DNA of 62,097 nt from an uncultured Cellvibrio sp. GTDB lineage: Bacteria > Pseudomonadota > Gammaproteobacteria > Pseudomonadales > Cellvibrionaceae. The stretch covers positions 1 through 62,097 of the forward strand of contig CAMLML010000020.1 of NCBI GenBank assembly GCA_946481095.1, in the 5' to 3' direction. Positions 11,172-20,119 of the stretch are shown piece by piece. Position numbers and translations under genes: made by a program. The notes below the pieces were generated by a model that saw only the letters and a program-made list of their open reading frames with translations, was not told where the DNA came from and did not search any database. Numbering within the stretch: the first letter of the stretch is position 1; each line of letters starts with the position of its first letter.

Positions 11172-12503
11172 ATGAATGCTGGAAATTCTATGACATATTC
11201 ACACCTAAGTCGTGGCGCAGGGTTACAAACACTTCTTTATTGTCTGGTTACAGGCCTGCTGATTTATGCTTGGGATTTACTGCCTGCCCGCAAATTACTG
11301 ATTTATCCATCTGCAGAGCATCGAAGTCATTATGTCTACACCGATAATTTACCTGATGGTCGCCCTATAGGAGGCTGGATAGATGAAAAAAATTATGAAT
11401 GGCAATGTGAGGTTCCTGCAGACGGTAAAGGACATATGTGTGGGTTTAATGTGTTATTAAATCTGGAAGAATTCAGCGAAGGAATAGATTTAAGCCATTA
11501 TCAAGAAATACATATTGATTTAACTTATCGTGGTGATGATCCCCGGTTGCGTTTTTATATTCGAAATTATGAACCTGGATTTTCTGATATCAGGGATATG
11601 CAGACGTCAAAATTTAATAACGTGCATATCTCCACGCGCTTTATTAATGAAAAGTTAGTGTTGAGTTTTTCGGAAATGTTTGTTGCTGAATGGTGGATTA
11701 CTGATTTTCATGTGCCCAGAGAAAAATCCCAACCTGATTTCCGACATGCACAGGCTTTTGGTGTGGATCTGAGTTATCCCGGTACAGCGGGTAAACATGA
11801 ATTCAAATTAAATCGATTGGAGTTTGTTGGTGATTGGATTCCAAAGGAACAATGGTACCTCGGCATTATGCTGATTTGGATTTTGATACTTCTGTTGTAT
11901 TCAGCGATAAAATTTATTCGTCTCGCTCGTCAAATCCATCAGGAGAAACAACAGGTCGATCAGCTGGCTAAAGAAAATAATTTATTGGCAGAGCAATCCA
12001 AAAAATATAAAAAATTATCCACTATCGATCATCTGACAGGGCTTTTAAATCGCCATGGTGTTACTGAATATCTGGATCAAAAAAAATCCGATGATCGCCA
12101 GATGGCAATGCTGGTTATCGACATTGATTTTTTTAAAAAAATCAATGATTCATTTGGTCATGATGTCGGCGATCAGGTGTTAAGAAAAATATCAGGCATT
12201 ATTCGTTTTCACCTGCGCCCTGAAGATCAAGCCGGACGTTGGGGTGGGGAAGAATTTGTGATTATCCTGCCTGATACAAATGCAGATGAGGCCTATCGAT
12301 ATGCAGAAAATTTACGTTTGGCAGTTGCCAGGGAGAAAATGCCTCCGAATGATCAGGAATCTGTGACTATCAGTCTGGGGGTTGGTGCAACCTCCGGGCA
12401 ACTGCCTTTTCATCAGCTGTTTCGTCATGTTGATCTGGCACTTTACAGAGCTAAAGCTTCAGGTCGTAATTGCAGCAAGATGGCTGAGATAATAACAAGC
12501 TGA
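11172..12503 (+). CDS. Membrane diguanylate cyclase (GGDEF)
   Basis: Predicted c-di-GMP synthase. A membrane helix near residues 18-35 and another at 228-250 bracket a periplasmic sensor region of about 190 residues that I do not recognise. A coiled-coil (about 251-282) leads into the GGDEF domain. The active loop is GGEEF at 358-362. The inhibitory-site motif RPED (RxxD) at 349-352 is exactly five residues before it, so product inhibition is likely. An internal ATG at 11190 (MTYSHLSRG) is an alternative start. Confidence 0.93.
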   Translation: MNAGNSMTYSHLSRGAGLQTLLYCLVTGLLIYAWDLLPARKLLIYPSAEHRSHYVYTDNLPDGRPIGGWIDEKNYEWQCEVPADGKGHMCGFNVLLNLEEFSEGIDLSHYQEIHIDLTYRGDDPRLRFYIRNYEPGFSDIRDMQTSKFNNVHISTRFINEKLVLSFSEMFVAEWWITDFHVPREKSQPDFRHAQAFGVDLSYPGTAGKHEFKLNRLEFVGDWIPKEQWYLGIMLIWILILLLYSAIKFIRLARQIHQEKQQVDQLAKENNLLAEQSKKYKKLSTIDHLTGLLNRHGVTEYLDQKKSDDRQMAMLVIDIDFFKKINDSFGHDVGDQVLRKISGIIRFHLRPEDQAGRWGGEEFVIILPDTNADEAYRYAENLRLAVAREKMPPNDQESVTISLGVGATSGQLPFHQLFRHVDLALYRAKASGRNCSKMAEIITS

Positions 12504-12584
12504 TCATTTGTCTATTTTTAACTTCAATTTCAATCGTGAAATCACTAGAATGCCAGCTGGTTTTTAACGGTTGGGAAAATCCCT

Positions 12585-12836
12585 GTGGATGAAAAGCGTT
12601 TAGTCTGGGCAAGTCGCCGGGGTATGTTGGAACTGGATCTGATTTTGATGCCCTTTCTGGAAAAGATTTATCCTGCACTTTCCCAATCGGATAAGGAGTT
12701 GTACTGGTCATTGCTAGCTGAAGAAGATCAGGATATTTATGCCTGGTGTATGCGTCGCGAAGATCCGGTAAAACAATCACTACAAAGGATAGTAGGCATC
12801 ATTCGTGAAAATACCGGTCTTCAAATCGATAAGTAA
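12585..12836 (+). CDS. sdhE: FAD assembly factor SdhE
   Basis: This 83-residue protein carries the RRGMLELD motif near the N-terminus (residues 10-17), which in SdhE/Sdh5 contacts the flavoprotein and promotes covalent FAD attachment to succinate dehydrogenase. The AEEDQDIYAWCMRRE segment is also characteristic. A GTG start at 12585 gives the full family N-terminus. It overlaps the following ygfX by 32 bp, the normal two-gene arrangement. An older interpretation of the pair is the CptB/CptA toxin-antitoxin system. Confidence 0.93.
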   Translation: MDEKRLVWASRRGMLELDLILMPFLEKIYPALSQSDKELYWSLLAEEDQDIYAWCMRREDPVKQSLQRIVGIIRENTGLQIDK

Positions 12837-13290
12837 TACTCACCCATCAGGTGATTTATCGCCGATCCCCATTACTCCCTCCCGCCTTTGGTTGAAGTTG
12901 CAACTGCTTCTGAATCTCGGATTTGTTAATCTTGGTTTTTTCGCATTGTCACCTTATTTTTCGTTTGATTTAACACGTCAATTATTACCATTTTTTTTAT
13001 TTTGGCTGACAATAAGTTTTATCTGTGTTTATTTTTTTATTAATAAAAAAACCAGAGAAAAAACTCCCACACAGATCAGCGTAAAAAATTCTATCTGGAT
13101 AATTGAATATCAAAACCAGGGTTTTTACTGCGAATTATCCGCTGATATTGTTTGTTGGCAGTGGATTATCATCATTCCCCTTTACTGCGCACAAAAACAA
13201 AAAACGCTGCGAATTATTTTATTAAATGATTCTTTTTGCGCAAAAGATGACGCCAAAATTCGTCGTTGGATTTATTCCCAATACAATTAA
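12805..13290 (+). CDS. ygfX: YgfX/CptA family membrane protein
   Basis: A 161-residue protein with two adjacent N-terminal membrane helices (about residues 32-48 and 57-76) and a soluble C-terminal domain ending in RRWIYSQYN. Size, topology and position directly after sdhE identify the YgfX family. In E. coli it was reported as an inner-membrane toxin acting on cytoskeletal proteins, though its physiological role is debated. It starts with GTG inside the sdhE reading frame, implying translational coupling. Sequence identity within this family is generally low, so context carries much of the weight. Confidence 0.8.
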   Translation: MKIPVFKSISNTHPSGDLSPIPITPSRLWLKLQLLLNLGFVNLGFFALSPYFSFDLTRQLLPFFLFWLTISFICVYFFINKKTREKTPTQISVKNSIWIIEYQNQGFYCELSADIVCWQWIIIIPLYCAQKQKTLRIILLNDSFCAKDDAKIRRWIYSQYN

Positions 13291-13377
13291 TTTTGTATCA
13301 ATTGGTGACATTTTCAGGTCGCAATTCTTTTATCTATTTGATGTAACCGATTAGGTTAAAAATTTTTTATAGTTAAT

Positions 13378-13407
13378 TTGACAATATCCCTTTTCCGGAT
13401 GTATACA
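13378..13407 (+). promoter_or_regulatory. Predicted sigma-70 promoter of the deacetylase gene
   Basis: TTGACA at 13378-13383 is a perfect -35 box. TATACA at 13402-13407 is a fair -10 box after an 18-bp spacer. It lies about 150 bp upstream of ATG 13561, leaving a long leader in which no regulatory RNA was recognised. Confidence 0.5.
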
Positions 13408-13560
13408 AGTACCTGTTGAGAGTCGGCATAAAGACTAATCATTCGGTTTCAGGCTACTCAATAAGCACCTCTTGGCAACTCACAAAAGAGGAATAACCCT
13501 AACAATCACTTCCACCTTCAGGCTGTATTGGTTGAGAAGCTAAATCGCGAGTTATTAATA

Positions 13561-14589
13561 ATGAAGATAAATTTCACGCATCTGTTGAGTCTGTTTTTTT
13601 GTAGTTTGTTTTTTTCGGTGACAATCGCCAGTGCCCAGTCCAATGGCATTACTGTTCGTGCACGTGGCATCAGTGGTGTTGAGACTATTAACCTGAAAGT
13701 AGCGGGTTCTGTGGTCGCAACCTGGGCAATGAAGACGGCTTTTGACAATTACACTTACACCGGTAGTGCCACTGGATCTATACAGGTGGAATTTACCAAC
13801 GATGCAACAGGTCGCGACGTCTTCGTGGATTACATTTATGTCAACGGAGAAACCCGGCAAGCCGAGAATATGAGTTCCAATACCGCTGTCTATGCCAACG
13901 GGCGATGTGGTGGGGGCAGTAATTCGGAGGCCATGCATTGCAACGGCGCCATCCAGTTTGGTTTCACCTACGACTGCCTGAGTGGAAATTGCAGTAGCGG
14001 TACGGGTTCCACAACTTGTGGAGGTTATGTTGGTATCACATTTGATGATGGTCCAACCTCCAACACTGCCAATTTGGTGAATCTGTTAAAACAGCATAAA
14101 TTGACGCCGGTGACCTGGTTTGCCTGGGGAGCGCGTGTTGCTGCCAATCCTTCTTTAGTGGCGCAGATGCGAAGTGTGGGTGTAGTGCAAAACCACAGTT
14201 ATACCCATCCACATATGACAGGTTACAGTTATCAAGCGGTATACGATGAGCTGAATCGTACAAATCAGGCGATTCAAAATGCCGGCTCTCCCAAACCTAC
14301 ACTTTATCGTCCCCCTTACGGTGAAACCAATAGCACGATTCAACAAGCAGCCCAGGCATTGGGTTTGCGACTTATTACCTGGGATGTTGATTCCCAGGAT
14401 TGGAATAATGCAAGCACCTCTTCAATTGTGAATGCAGTCAATCGACTTCAAAACGGGCAAGTCATTCTTATGCATGATGGCATTGCCAATACCAATAATG
14501 CGCTATCCCAAATTGCAAATAACTTGCGATCCAGAGGCTTATGTCCCGGCAGGATAGACCCAGGTTCAGGGCGAGCGGTAAAACCATAA
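13561..14589 (+). CDS. Secreted CE4 polysaccharide deacetylase with N-terminal CBM60-like module
   Basis: Likely an acetyl-xylan esterase or related NodB-type deacetylase. ATG 13561 is chosen because a signal peptide starts there (residues 1-26, ending ASAQ). Residues 27-135 form a carbohydrate-binding module very like the one in the neighbouring xylanase (ITVRARG...DVFVDYIYVNG...CGGGS...HCNGAI), resembling Ca-dependent CBM60. The CE4 domain shows TFDDGP with D162/D163, metal ligands H212 and H216 (HSYTHPHM), RPPYGE with R250, and LMHDG with H305. All expected catalytic motifs are present. Acetyl-xylan is inferred as substrate from the GH11 neighbour; chitooligosaccharide is an alternative. 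Confidence 0.9.
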   Translation: MKINFTHLLSLFFCSLFFSVTIASAQSNGITVRARGISGVETINLKVAGSVVATWAMKTAFDNYTYTGSATGSIQVEFTNDATGRDVFVDYIYVNGETRQAENMSSNTAVYANGRCGGGSNSEAMHCNGAIQFGFTYDCLSGNCSSGTGSTTCGGYVGITFDDGPTSNTANLVNLLKQHKLTPVTWFAWGARVAANPSLVAQMRSVGVVQNHSYTHPHMTGYSYQAVYDELNRTNQAIQNAGSPKPTLYRPPYGETNSTIQQAAQALGLRLITWDVDSQDWNNASTSSIVNAVNRLQNGQVILMHDGIANTNNALSQIANNLRSRGLCPGRIDPGSGRAVKP

Positions 14590-14734
14590 TAAGTCAAAGA
14601 GTCATGGATGCCGGTAGTAAATCAAGTTGTATTTTTTGTTGTTCCCATTAACAAACGCTCAATTATTTAATTAATAAAATGAGCAATTACACAATCCATC
14701 TCTACCGAGATGTTTAATTAATAGAGGTTACATA

Positions 14735-15790
14735 ATGAAACTAACGAGCTCTAAAAATTTATTCATGGCAATTTTCGGTGCAGCCATATGTGCAGGAGTT
14801 AATGCACAAACATTGAGTTCCAATTCCACAGGAACCAATAACGGATTTTATTATACTTTCTGGAAAGATTCGGGTAGTGCGTCGATGACATTGCAAGCCG
14901 GTGGGCGATATACCTCGCAATGGACAAACAATACCAATAACTGGGTAGGCGGAAAGGGGTGGAACCCGGGTAGTAGTTCAAGAGTGATCAGTTATTCTGG
15001 CAATTATGGCGTCAGCAATTCACAAAATTCTTATTTGGCTTTGTATGGTTGGACAAGAAGTCCGTTGATTGAATACTACGTTATTGAAAGTTATGGTTCC
15101 TACAATCCTGCCAGTTGTTCAGGTGGAACCAACTACGGTAGTTTCCAAAGTGATGGTGCTACATATGATGTGCGTCGTTGCCAACGTGTGAATCAACCTT
15201 CGATTGATGGTAATCAAACCTTTTATCAATATTTCAGCGTGAGAAATCCGAAAAAAGGTTTTGGTAATATTTCCGGCACCATCACGTTTCAGAATCATGT
15301 TAATTTCTGGGCAAGCAAAGGTTTGAATTTGGGTAACCATAATTATCAGGTGTTGGCGACAGAGGGTTATCAAAGTGCGGGCAGTTCAGATATCACTGTG
15401 AGTCAGGGCACCAGTGGTGGTGGCAGTAGTTCCAGTGCACCATCAAGCGGTGGCAATAAAACTATCGTTGTACGTGCAAGAGGTACAGCTGGTGGTGAAA
15501 GCATTACTCTACGCATAGGTAACACCAACGTGCGAACCTGGACTTTGACAACCACTATGACTAACTACTCAGTGACTACCAGCGCAGCAGGTGGTAGTTT
15601 GGTTCAATACACCAACGATTCTGGAAATCGCGATGTGCAAGTGGATTACATCAGTGTCAATGGTTCGATTCGTCAATCTGAAAACCAAACCTACAACACC
15701 GGCGTTTATCAAAACGGTGCTTGCGGTGGTGGCAGTGGTAGAAGTGAGTGGTTGCACTGTAATGGCGCTATTGGTTATGGTGATATTTAA
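14735..15790 (+). CDS. xyn11: Secreted endo-1,4-beta-xylanase, GH11 plus C-terminal CBM60-like module
   Basis: A signal peptide occupies residues 1-24. The GH11 jelly-roll follows, with nucleophile E113 in PLIEYYVIES and acid/base E210 in ATEGYQSAGSSDITV. A Ser/Gly linker (about 226-241) leads to a CBM60-like module to residue 351. It cleaves internal xylan bonds outside the cell. It lies 145 bp after the deacetylase, which probably removes acetyl groups that block the xylanase. I recall that a Cellvibrio Xyn11A enzyme combines GH11 and NodB-type domains in one chain; here they are separate genes with duplicated CBMs. A strong terminator follows. Confidence 0.95.
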   Translation: MKLTSSKNLFMAIFGAAICAGVNAQTLSSNSTGTNNGFYYTFWKDSGSASMTLQAGGRYTSQWTNNTNNWVGGKGWNPGSSSRVISYSGNYGVSNSQNSYLALYGWTRSPLIEYYVIESYGSYNPASCSGGTNYGSFQSDGATYDVRRCQRVNQPSIDGNQTFYQYFSVRNPKKGFGNISGTITFQNHVNFWASKGLNLGNHNYQVLATEGYQSAGSSDITVSQGTSGGGSSSSAPSSGGNKTIVVRARGTAGGESITLRIGNTNVRTWTLTTTMTNYSVTTSAAGGSLVQYTNDSGNRDVQVDYISVNGSIRQSENQTYNTGVYQNGACGGGSGRSEWLHCNGAIGYGDI

Positions 15791-15818
15791 TCTTAAGCAA
15801 TATTGAATTGGATCTCGT

Positions 15819-15856
15819 CGATAAAAAAGGAGCAGATAACTGCTCCTTTTTTATCG
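15819..15856 (+). terminator. Rho-independent terminator of the xylanase gene
   Basis: A perfect 16-bp stem (CGATAAAAAAGGAGCA and its complement) with a 6-base loop, followed within the arm by TTTTTT, lies 29 bp after the xylanase stop. The A-run/T-run arms make it potentially bidirectional. Confidence 0.85.
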
Positions 15857-15916
15857 AGCCGGATTTTAGTGTCAATCAAAAAACCAATAAAAAATTTAAC
15901 GTATCAGAGAGATAAA

Positions 15917-16837
15917 ATGTCTGCCACAAAACAGTTTTTATTAGCGGCTTGCATAGGTGCAGTGTTTACTTACAGCATTATTTATTTAACAGAAGATGAT
16001 TATTCAGATGATCAATTAATACTACTGGAAAACAGAATTCATGAGTTGGAAACTTTGCTTGCACAAAAAAATGAACAATTAATGAAAGCGGGTGAGTCAG
16101 GTACGACAACAGCGAGCCAGAATTTATTGATTGCGAAGAATTCTGTTCAGGCATCGCCGTCAGTCAGTCAAAAAAATCATGAATTTGTTGATGATTCAAC
16201 TGATTCAGGAGGCGCGCGCGATACCCAGCAAATATTAAAAGATTTGGCAACGCGAAATGATTTTAATCCGCGTACTTTTTCTGAAAGAATCAATGATTTT
16301 CTATCGGCTAACCCCGGCAAAGACAATATTGCGCTGGCAACCAAAGCGGTTGTTGATATGGCGGATAACGCCGATAGCTTGCCCAACTTTGAGCTTGAGG
16401 CTGTCTATCAAAAACAAACCGATCCTGATCTTAAACGTGTAACGGCCCAAGTACTTTCGATGCGTGGCGATAATAGTTTATTGGAAAAGCAAATTACGGA
16501 ATCACAAACCGGTTTGAGTAGTGATGATCCTGAGGTTCGTCAAAAAACATTGGTTGCACTGGCCAAAACCCACTACGCTGGTGCCGCCGATAAAGTTGCC
16601 CCGCTACTGCAAGATAAAAATGTGGGCGTTAAATTGGATGCTCTTTTAGCCTTGCGTGCCACCGGCAATGAAAGCCATGTTCACCTTGTACAGGATTTGG
16701 TGAATCATCCGGACGCTTCTGTCAGTTGGTTAGCAAAAGACGTGATTAACAATATTCAAAACCTGAGTGAGAAAGCGCGTACCAAAGTGTCGTCCAACGA
16801 TATAGTTTCGGAGTTGCCGCCGATAATGAATCCCTGA
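15917..16837 (+). CDS. Membrane-anchored HEAT-repeat protein
   Basis: I start at ATG 15917 (MSATKQFLLAACIGAVFTYS), preceded by an AGAGAGA Shine-Dalgarno-like stretch; the upstream in-frame extension overlaps the terminator and is unlikely to be coding. Residues about 6-23 form a membrane anchor, followed by a short coiled-coil (LILLENRIHELETLLAQKNEQ). The C-terminal half has alpha-helical repeats with HEAT/PBS-lyase character (DPEVRQKTLVALAKTHYAGA; DKNVGVKLDALLALRATGNE). It converges on the outer-membrane gene at 16838 with no gap. No specific function can be assigned. Confidence 0.75.
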   Translation: MSATKQFLLAACIGAVFTYSIIYLTEDDYSDDQLILLENRIHELETLLAQKNEQLMKAGESGTTTASQNLLIAKNSVQASPSVSQKNHEFVDDSTDSGGARDTQQILKDLATRNDFNPRTFSERINDFLSANPGKDNIALATKAVVDMADNADSLPNFELEAVYQKQTDPDLKRVTAQVLSMRGDNSLLEKQITESQTGLSSDDPEVRQKTLVALAKTHYAGAADKVAPLLQDKNVGVKLDALLALRATGNESHVHLVQDLVNHPDASVSWLAKDVINNIQNLSEKARTKVSSNDIVSELPPIMNP

Positions 16838-17536
16838 TTAAAACTCGAACTCAAGTCCACCGCGTAAATTGTTGTCGGGTGTTTTTGAATCCAGGCCAAA
16901 CATCAAACCTAATTCCCATACCAATTGTTTGCAGCCTGATAATTTAATTCTGCCGGTCAAGGCGGGTCCTGCGGCTTTATCTTGATCGTCAAGATAAAAT
17001 TCGAACGCAGGTTCGAATTTGCTGCTATGTCGGTAGCGTAATTGCCCACGTAAGAGTGTTTCGAGTTCATTGGTAATATCCCTGCCATATTCGTAACCTA
17101 ACATCGCATTGGCCGTTGTAATCCAATTTTGGTGAATTTCTTTTTCCCACAGAATTCCTGCAGCCCATTCATGGCTGTCGATATCTTTTGCGGTTTCGTA
17201 TTCAAATAACAGTCCCCAATCGGCCCAGTATTCGCCTTGTTCGGTAAGTTGCCATTTCATTTCAATTTCGTAAGCATTGACCTGTGCTTCTTCGTGGGTC
17301 ATTGATTCGGCCAGCAAATAGATTTCTGTGAAAATACGATCATTCCATGCATAACCAGCACCCAGACGATTGAGCAGTTCGCGTTCACCATTGAAATCGC
17401 GAAGCGTAAATCCATATTCCAATTCGCGTTCCTGTTGTTCGACATAAGGATGATAAACACGCCCAATATCTGCCAATGTTGGCAAGCTGGAAAATCCAAT
17501 ACCGATCAAGAAAAAAATCATCCAATATTTATTCAT
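16838..17536 (-). CDS. Outer-membrane beta-barrel protein, last gene of an iron-linked operon
   Basis: Start at 17536 (MNKYWMIFFLIGIGFSSLPT) gives a signal peptide of about 22 residues; the longer frame to 17593 lies inside the permease gene. The mature chain alternates polar and hydrophobic residues in strands, often with aromatic girdles, and ends in GGLEFEF with the terminal phenylalanine expected of Bam-inserted barrels. It overlaps the FTR1 gene by 8 bp, so it is cotranscribed with it. It could be a porin-like partner for iron or for the product of the upstream enzymes. Family not identified. Confidence 0.75.
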   Translation of the reverse strand: MNKYWMIFFLIGIGFSSLPTLADIGRVYHPYVEQQERELEYGFTLRDFNGERELLNRLGAGYAWNDRIFTEIYLLAESMTHEEAQVNAYEIEMKWQLTEQGEYWADWGLLFEYETAKDIDSHEWAAGILWEKEIHQNWITTANAMLGYEYGRDITNELETLLRGQLRYRHSSKFEPAFEFYLDDQDKAAGPALTGRIKLSGCKQLVWELGLMFGLDSKTPDNNLRGGLEFEF

Positions 17537-18371
17537 GATGCCGGGCTCCATTTTTGGCGTGTGCACGCAGGTAGTAGAAAATGCAGGCAGCAATAATCGG
17601 TGTGAGGGTAAGCCCGTAAAAAATTCCTTGAACCGGGGCAGGGCGCGAATCGTATCCTAACAGTGCATACAACAATTCTCCTGCCCAGGAATGTTCGTTA
17701 ACCAGAAATGAACTGTCCCACAAAGGAGTTCCTGAATCGAGCAAACCAATTTGCATTAATTGTTTGGCGATTTGCATGGACAAACCGCCAGCCAGCAAAC
17801 TGATCACGATTAAAAATATCGGAATAAATAAACGCTTCGACATAAAGCTGAATAAATAATAAGTAATGGCACCCAGGCTCATGCCTATGCCGGTGCCAAT
17901 AGCGGCACCTATCAATGCAGAAGCAATTAATTGGGGTTGCTGTGTAAAACCTGACAGATAAATCCAGATTTCAGAACCTTCCCGGGCTAAGGACAAGCTC
18001 ACTATGACAATAAACAAGCTGTAAATAAGAGGTTTGTTTTGAGAATAATATGAAGTTTTTTGTGATGGAGTGTTTGAAATAGAATTGGTTTTACTTGTCG
18101 CGGATAAAATCAAAACTGATAAGATCACGACACAAATCACTACCACAGAATAAAGAACAGCGTTAAGCAATTCCTGACCTGTTCCTTCAAATGCATCAGA
18201 AATTTCATAGGCATAATCTGCCAATAACCATGAGCCCGCTATACCAAAAACAATTGCGTAAAGGCTCCAGCCAAATCGCAATTGAAATTGATAGCTGAGT
18301 GCGAGCAGTAAACTGATAATCAGTGCTGCTTCCAATACTTCCCGTAATACTAATAATACTGCGTCGAGCAT
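17529..18371 (-). CDS. FTR1-family high-affinity iron permease
   Basis: Seven-helix inner-membrane permease of 280 residues. The two iron-binding REXXE motifs are visible: REVLE at residues 10-14 and REGSE at 130-134. FTR1/EfeU proteins import iron, usually with an oxidase or periplasmic helper. The gene starts 1 bp after a cupredoxin-like gene and overlaps the outer-membrane gene. The EfeO/EfeB proteins of the classical EfeUOB system are absent, so the cupredoxin and barrel may replace them. Confidence 0.92.
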   Translation of the reverse strand: MLDAVLLVLREVLEAALIISLLLALSYQFQLRFGWSLYAIVFGIAGSWLLADYAYEISDAFEGTGQELLNAVLYSVVVICVVILSVLILSATSKTNSISNTPSQKTSYYSQNKPLIYSLFIVIVSLSLAREGSEIWIYLSGFTQQPQLIASALIGAAIGTGIGMSLGAITYYLFSFMSKRLFIPIFLIVISLLAGGLSMQIAKQLMQIGLLDSGTPLWDSSFLVNEHSWAGELLYALLGYDSRPAPVQGIFYGLTLTPIIAACIFYYLRAHAKNGARHHE

Positions 18372-18372
18372 A

Positions 18373-18705
18373 TCAGTTCTCCACCCGAATCAAACCTTGT
18401 GCAGTTTTTGGATTGAATTCACCAAAAAATGGATATTGTCCGGGTGCCAATGGGCCAATAAAAATAATGGCCTTGGCGCCGCCCATAATAACTTTTTCAC
18501 GATTCAACTCGTAGCTTTCAAATTCTTCCGGCGTTGGGTCCTGATTGATCACCAGTAATTTCACTTTGGTGTTAGCCGGAATCACCAGCTCCGAAGGAAA
18601 AAACAAATGATCACGAATTTCAATGGTGAATACAGGAACTTCTGCTTGTGCAAAACTGGAAATTATCAGGCTGATCAATAACGATTGTTTAATTATCCAT
18701 TTCAT
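18373..18705 (-). CDS. Periplasmic cupredoxin-like protein (EfeO N-domain type)
   Basis: With the start at 18705 (MKWIIKQSLLISLIISSFAQ) the product has a signal peptide of about 20 residues and a mature domain of about 90 residues. The pattern FTIEIRDHLFFPSELVIPAN, then FESYELNREKVIMGG, GPLAPGQYPFFGEF resembles the cupredoxin domain of EfeO/Cup proteins next to FTR1 permeases. The family binds metal and may deliver or oxidise iron; the canonical Cys-His copper site is not evident. It overlaps the kinase gene end by 17 bp and abuts the permease gene. Confidence 0.8.
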   Translation of the reverse strand: MKWIIKQSLLISLIISSFAQAEVPVFTIEIRDHLFFPSELVIPANTKVKLLVINQDPTPEEFESYELNREKVIMGGAKAIIFIGPLAPGQYPFFGEFNPKTAQGLIRVEN

Positions 18706-20119
18706 TGCGGGCAACCTTGTGTTCGGATAATGAGTTGTAATTGGTTTTGTTTTTGTCATCATGAGTTGTGCAGGCAGCGAAAGTTATCATCACTAATAAT
18801 CCAGTTTCATAACGCGATGCGGTTAAGCGGATTTGTGCCTGATGCAGATCCACAACTTGTTTCACTATGGATAAACCCAGGCCACATCCCGGTGTTTTTG
18901 AATTATGTCTGTCGCCACCCAATCGATAAAAACGGTCAAAAACACGGTCATACTGGTTGTCAGGAATACCCGGGCCGTTGTCCATCACTTCCAGTACCAC
19001 TTGCCGACCTCGATGCCAGGTGTTAATCGCAATTTTTCCGGAATCGGGTGTGTATTTAATAGCGTTGCCTAATAAATTATTGATCAGAATTGTCAGTGCT
19101 GAACTATCGCCAATGACCCAGCTTTCATCACCTTCGAATTCAATTTGATGATGTTTTAACTCCAAAGCATCGCTTTGATCAACAATCGCTTGTTTCACTA
19201 ACCGGGTTAAATTGACTGGTTCAAATTTCCCCATGAAGTGATCGGGTGCGGTGCGGTTTAATAATAAAATTTGTTCAACCAAATAACTCATTCGTTCAAT
19301 GCCCGCTTGCAGTTTTAATACTGACGCAGGTGCCGGTTGCAAATCCTGTAACAAATTTTCGCAATGTATTTTCAACGCTGCTATAGGGGTGCGCAGTTCA
19401 TGGGCAGCATCGCCGGAAAAATGTTTTTCACGTGTGAAAGAGGCTTCAAGTCGTCGCAATAAATCATTGGCGGATTGAGCAAGCGGAATCAATTCGGCAG
19501 GCATATTTTGCTGATCAATAGCGTACAGATCTGTGGCTTCGCGAACATGTAGCTCTTTTGCAAGTTGCTTGATGGGTTTTAATCCAACACCCAATACCCA
19601 CCAAATAATCAAACCAATAATTGGGATTGTTAACAGCATGGGATATACGGCTTGCAAAATCATCAGCTCTGCCAGGCGATAACGTTGGTCGTCGCGCTCG
19701 GCCACAATAAACCAACTTTTTTTGTCAGCGCTTTGGGCGACTAATGTGTGCCATCGATATTGATTGATATTGATAAATCGAAAACCTTCTTCGAGGGGTA
19801 GGGGTGTTACCAGTTGTTCCGGCATGGCAGAGGAGCGTGCTAAAACTTTCCCATCGGCGGATACCCACTGGAATTCCAGTGAACTTTCTGAGTCGGATTC
19901 CAGGGTTGGAAATACCAGCGAATTTTCTCTTGAACTTATTTCCTGAGTGATTTGGGGTAATGTGTAATTCAGTAAATTTACTTGCTGTAACATTCGCTGG
20001 TTAAATAGACGTTCGGCTTCTTCCATACTGCCCAGATAACCGCGCAGTGCCGCAACAAAATTGGCGAGTGTCACTGTCGCCAATAAAATAATAATTAAAA
20101 ATCCACGAATGGATTTCAT
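18689..20119 (-). CDS. Sensor histidine kinase, QseC/PmrB-type
   Basis: A 476-residue membrane kinase: N-terminal helix (residues 5-26), a periplasmic region of about 125 residues, a second helix (about 158-178), HAMP, then HisKA with H240 in GDAAHELRTPIAALK. The HATPase domain follows with DNGPGIP and GLGLSIVKQ motifs. It would autophosphorylate on H240 and phosphorylate the response regulator encoded upstream, which it overlaps by 4 bp. Being inside an operon with an iron permease, it may sense iron, as PmrB does, but that is inference. Confidence 0.93.
   Translation of the reverse strand: MKSIRGFLIIILLATVTLANFVAALRGYLGSMEEAERLFNQRMLQQVNLLNYTLPQITQEISSRENSLVFPTLESDSESSLEFQWVSADGKVLARSSAMPEQLVTPLPLEEGFRFININQYRWHTLVAQSADKKSWFIVAERDDQRYRLAELMILQAVYPMLLTIPIIGLIIWWVLGVGLKPIKQLAKELHVREATDLYAIDQQNMPAELIPLAQSANDLLRRLEASFTREKHFSGDAAHELRTPIAALKIHCENLLQDLQPAPASVLKLQAGIERMSYLVEQILLLNRTAPDHFMGKFEPVNLTRLVKQAIVDQSDALELKHHQIEFEGDESWVIGDSSALTILINNLLGNAIKYTPDSGKIAINTWHRGRQVVLEVMDNGPGIPDNQYDRVFDRFYRLGGDRHNSKTPGCGLGLSIVKQVVDLHQAQIRLTASRYETGLLVMITFAACTTHDDKNKTNYNSLSEHKVARNEMDN

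Noticed and set aside
12585..13290. sdhE-ygfX pair as a novel toxin-antitoxin system
   Set aside because: This is a widespread core gene pair with SdhE flavinylation as the best supported role.
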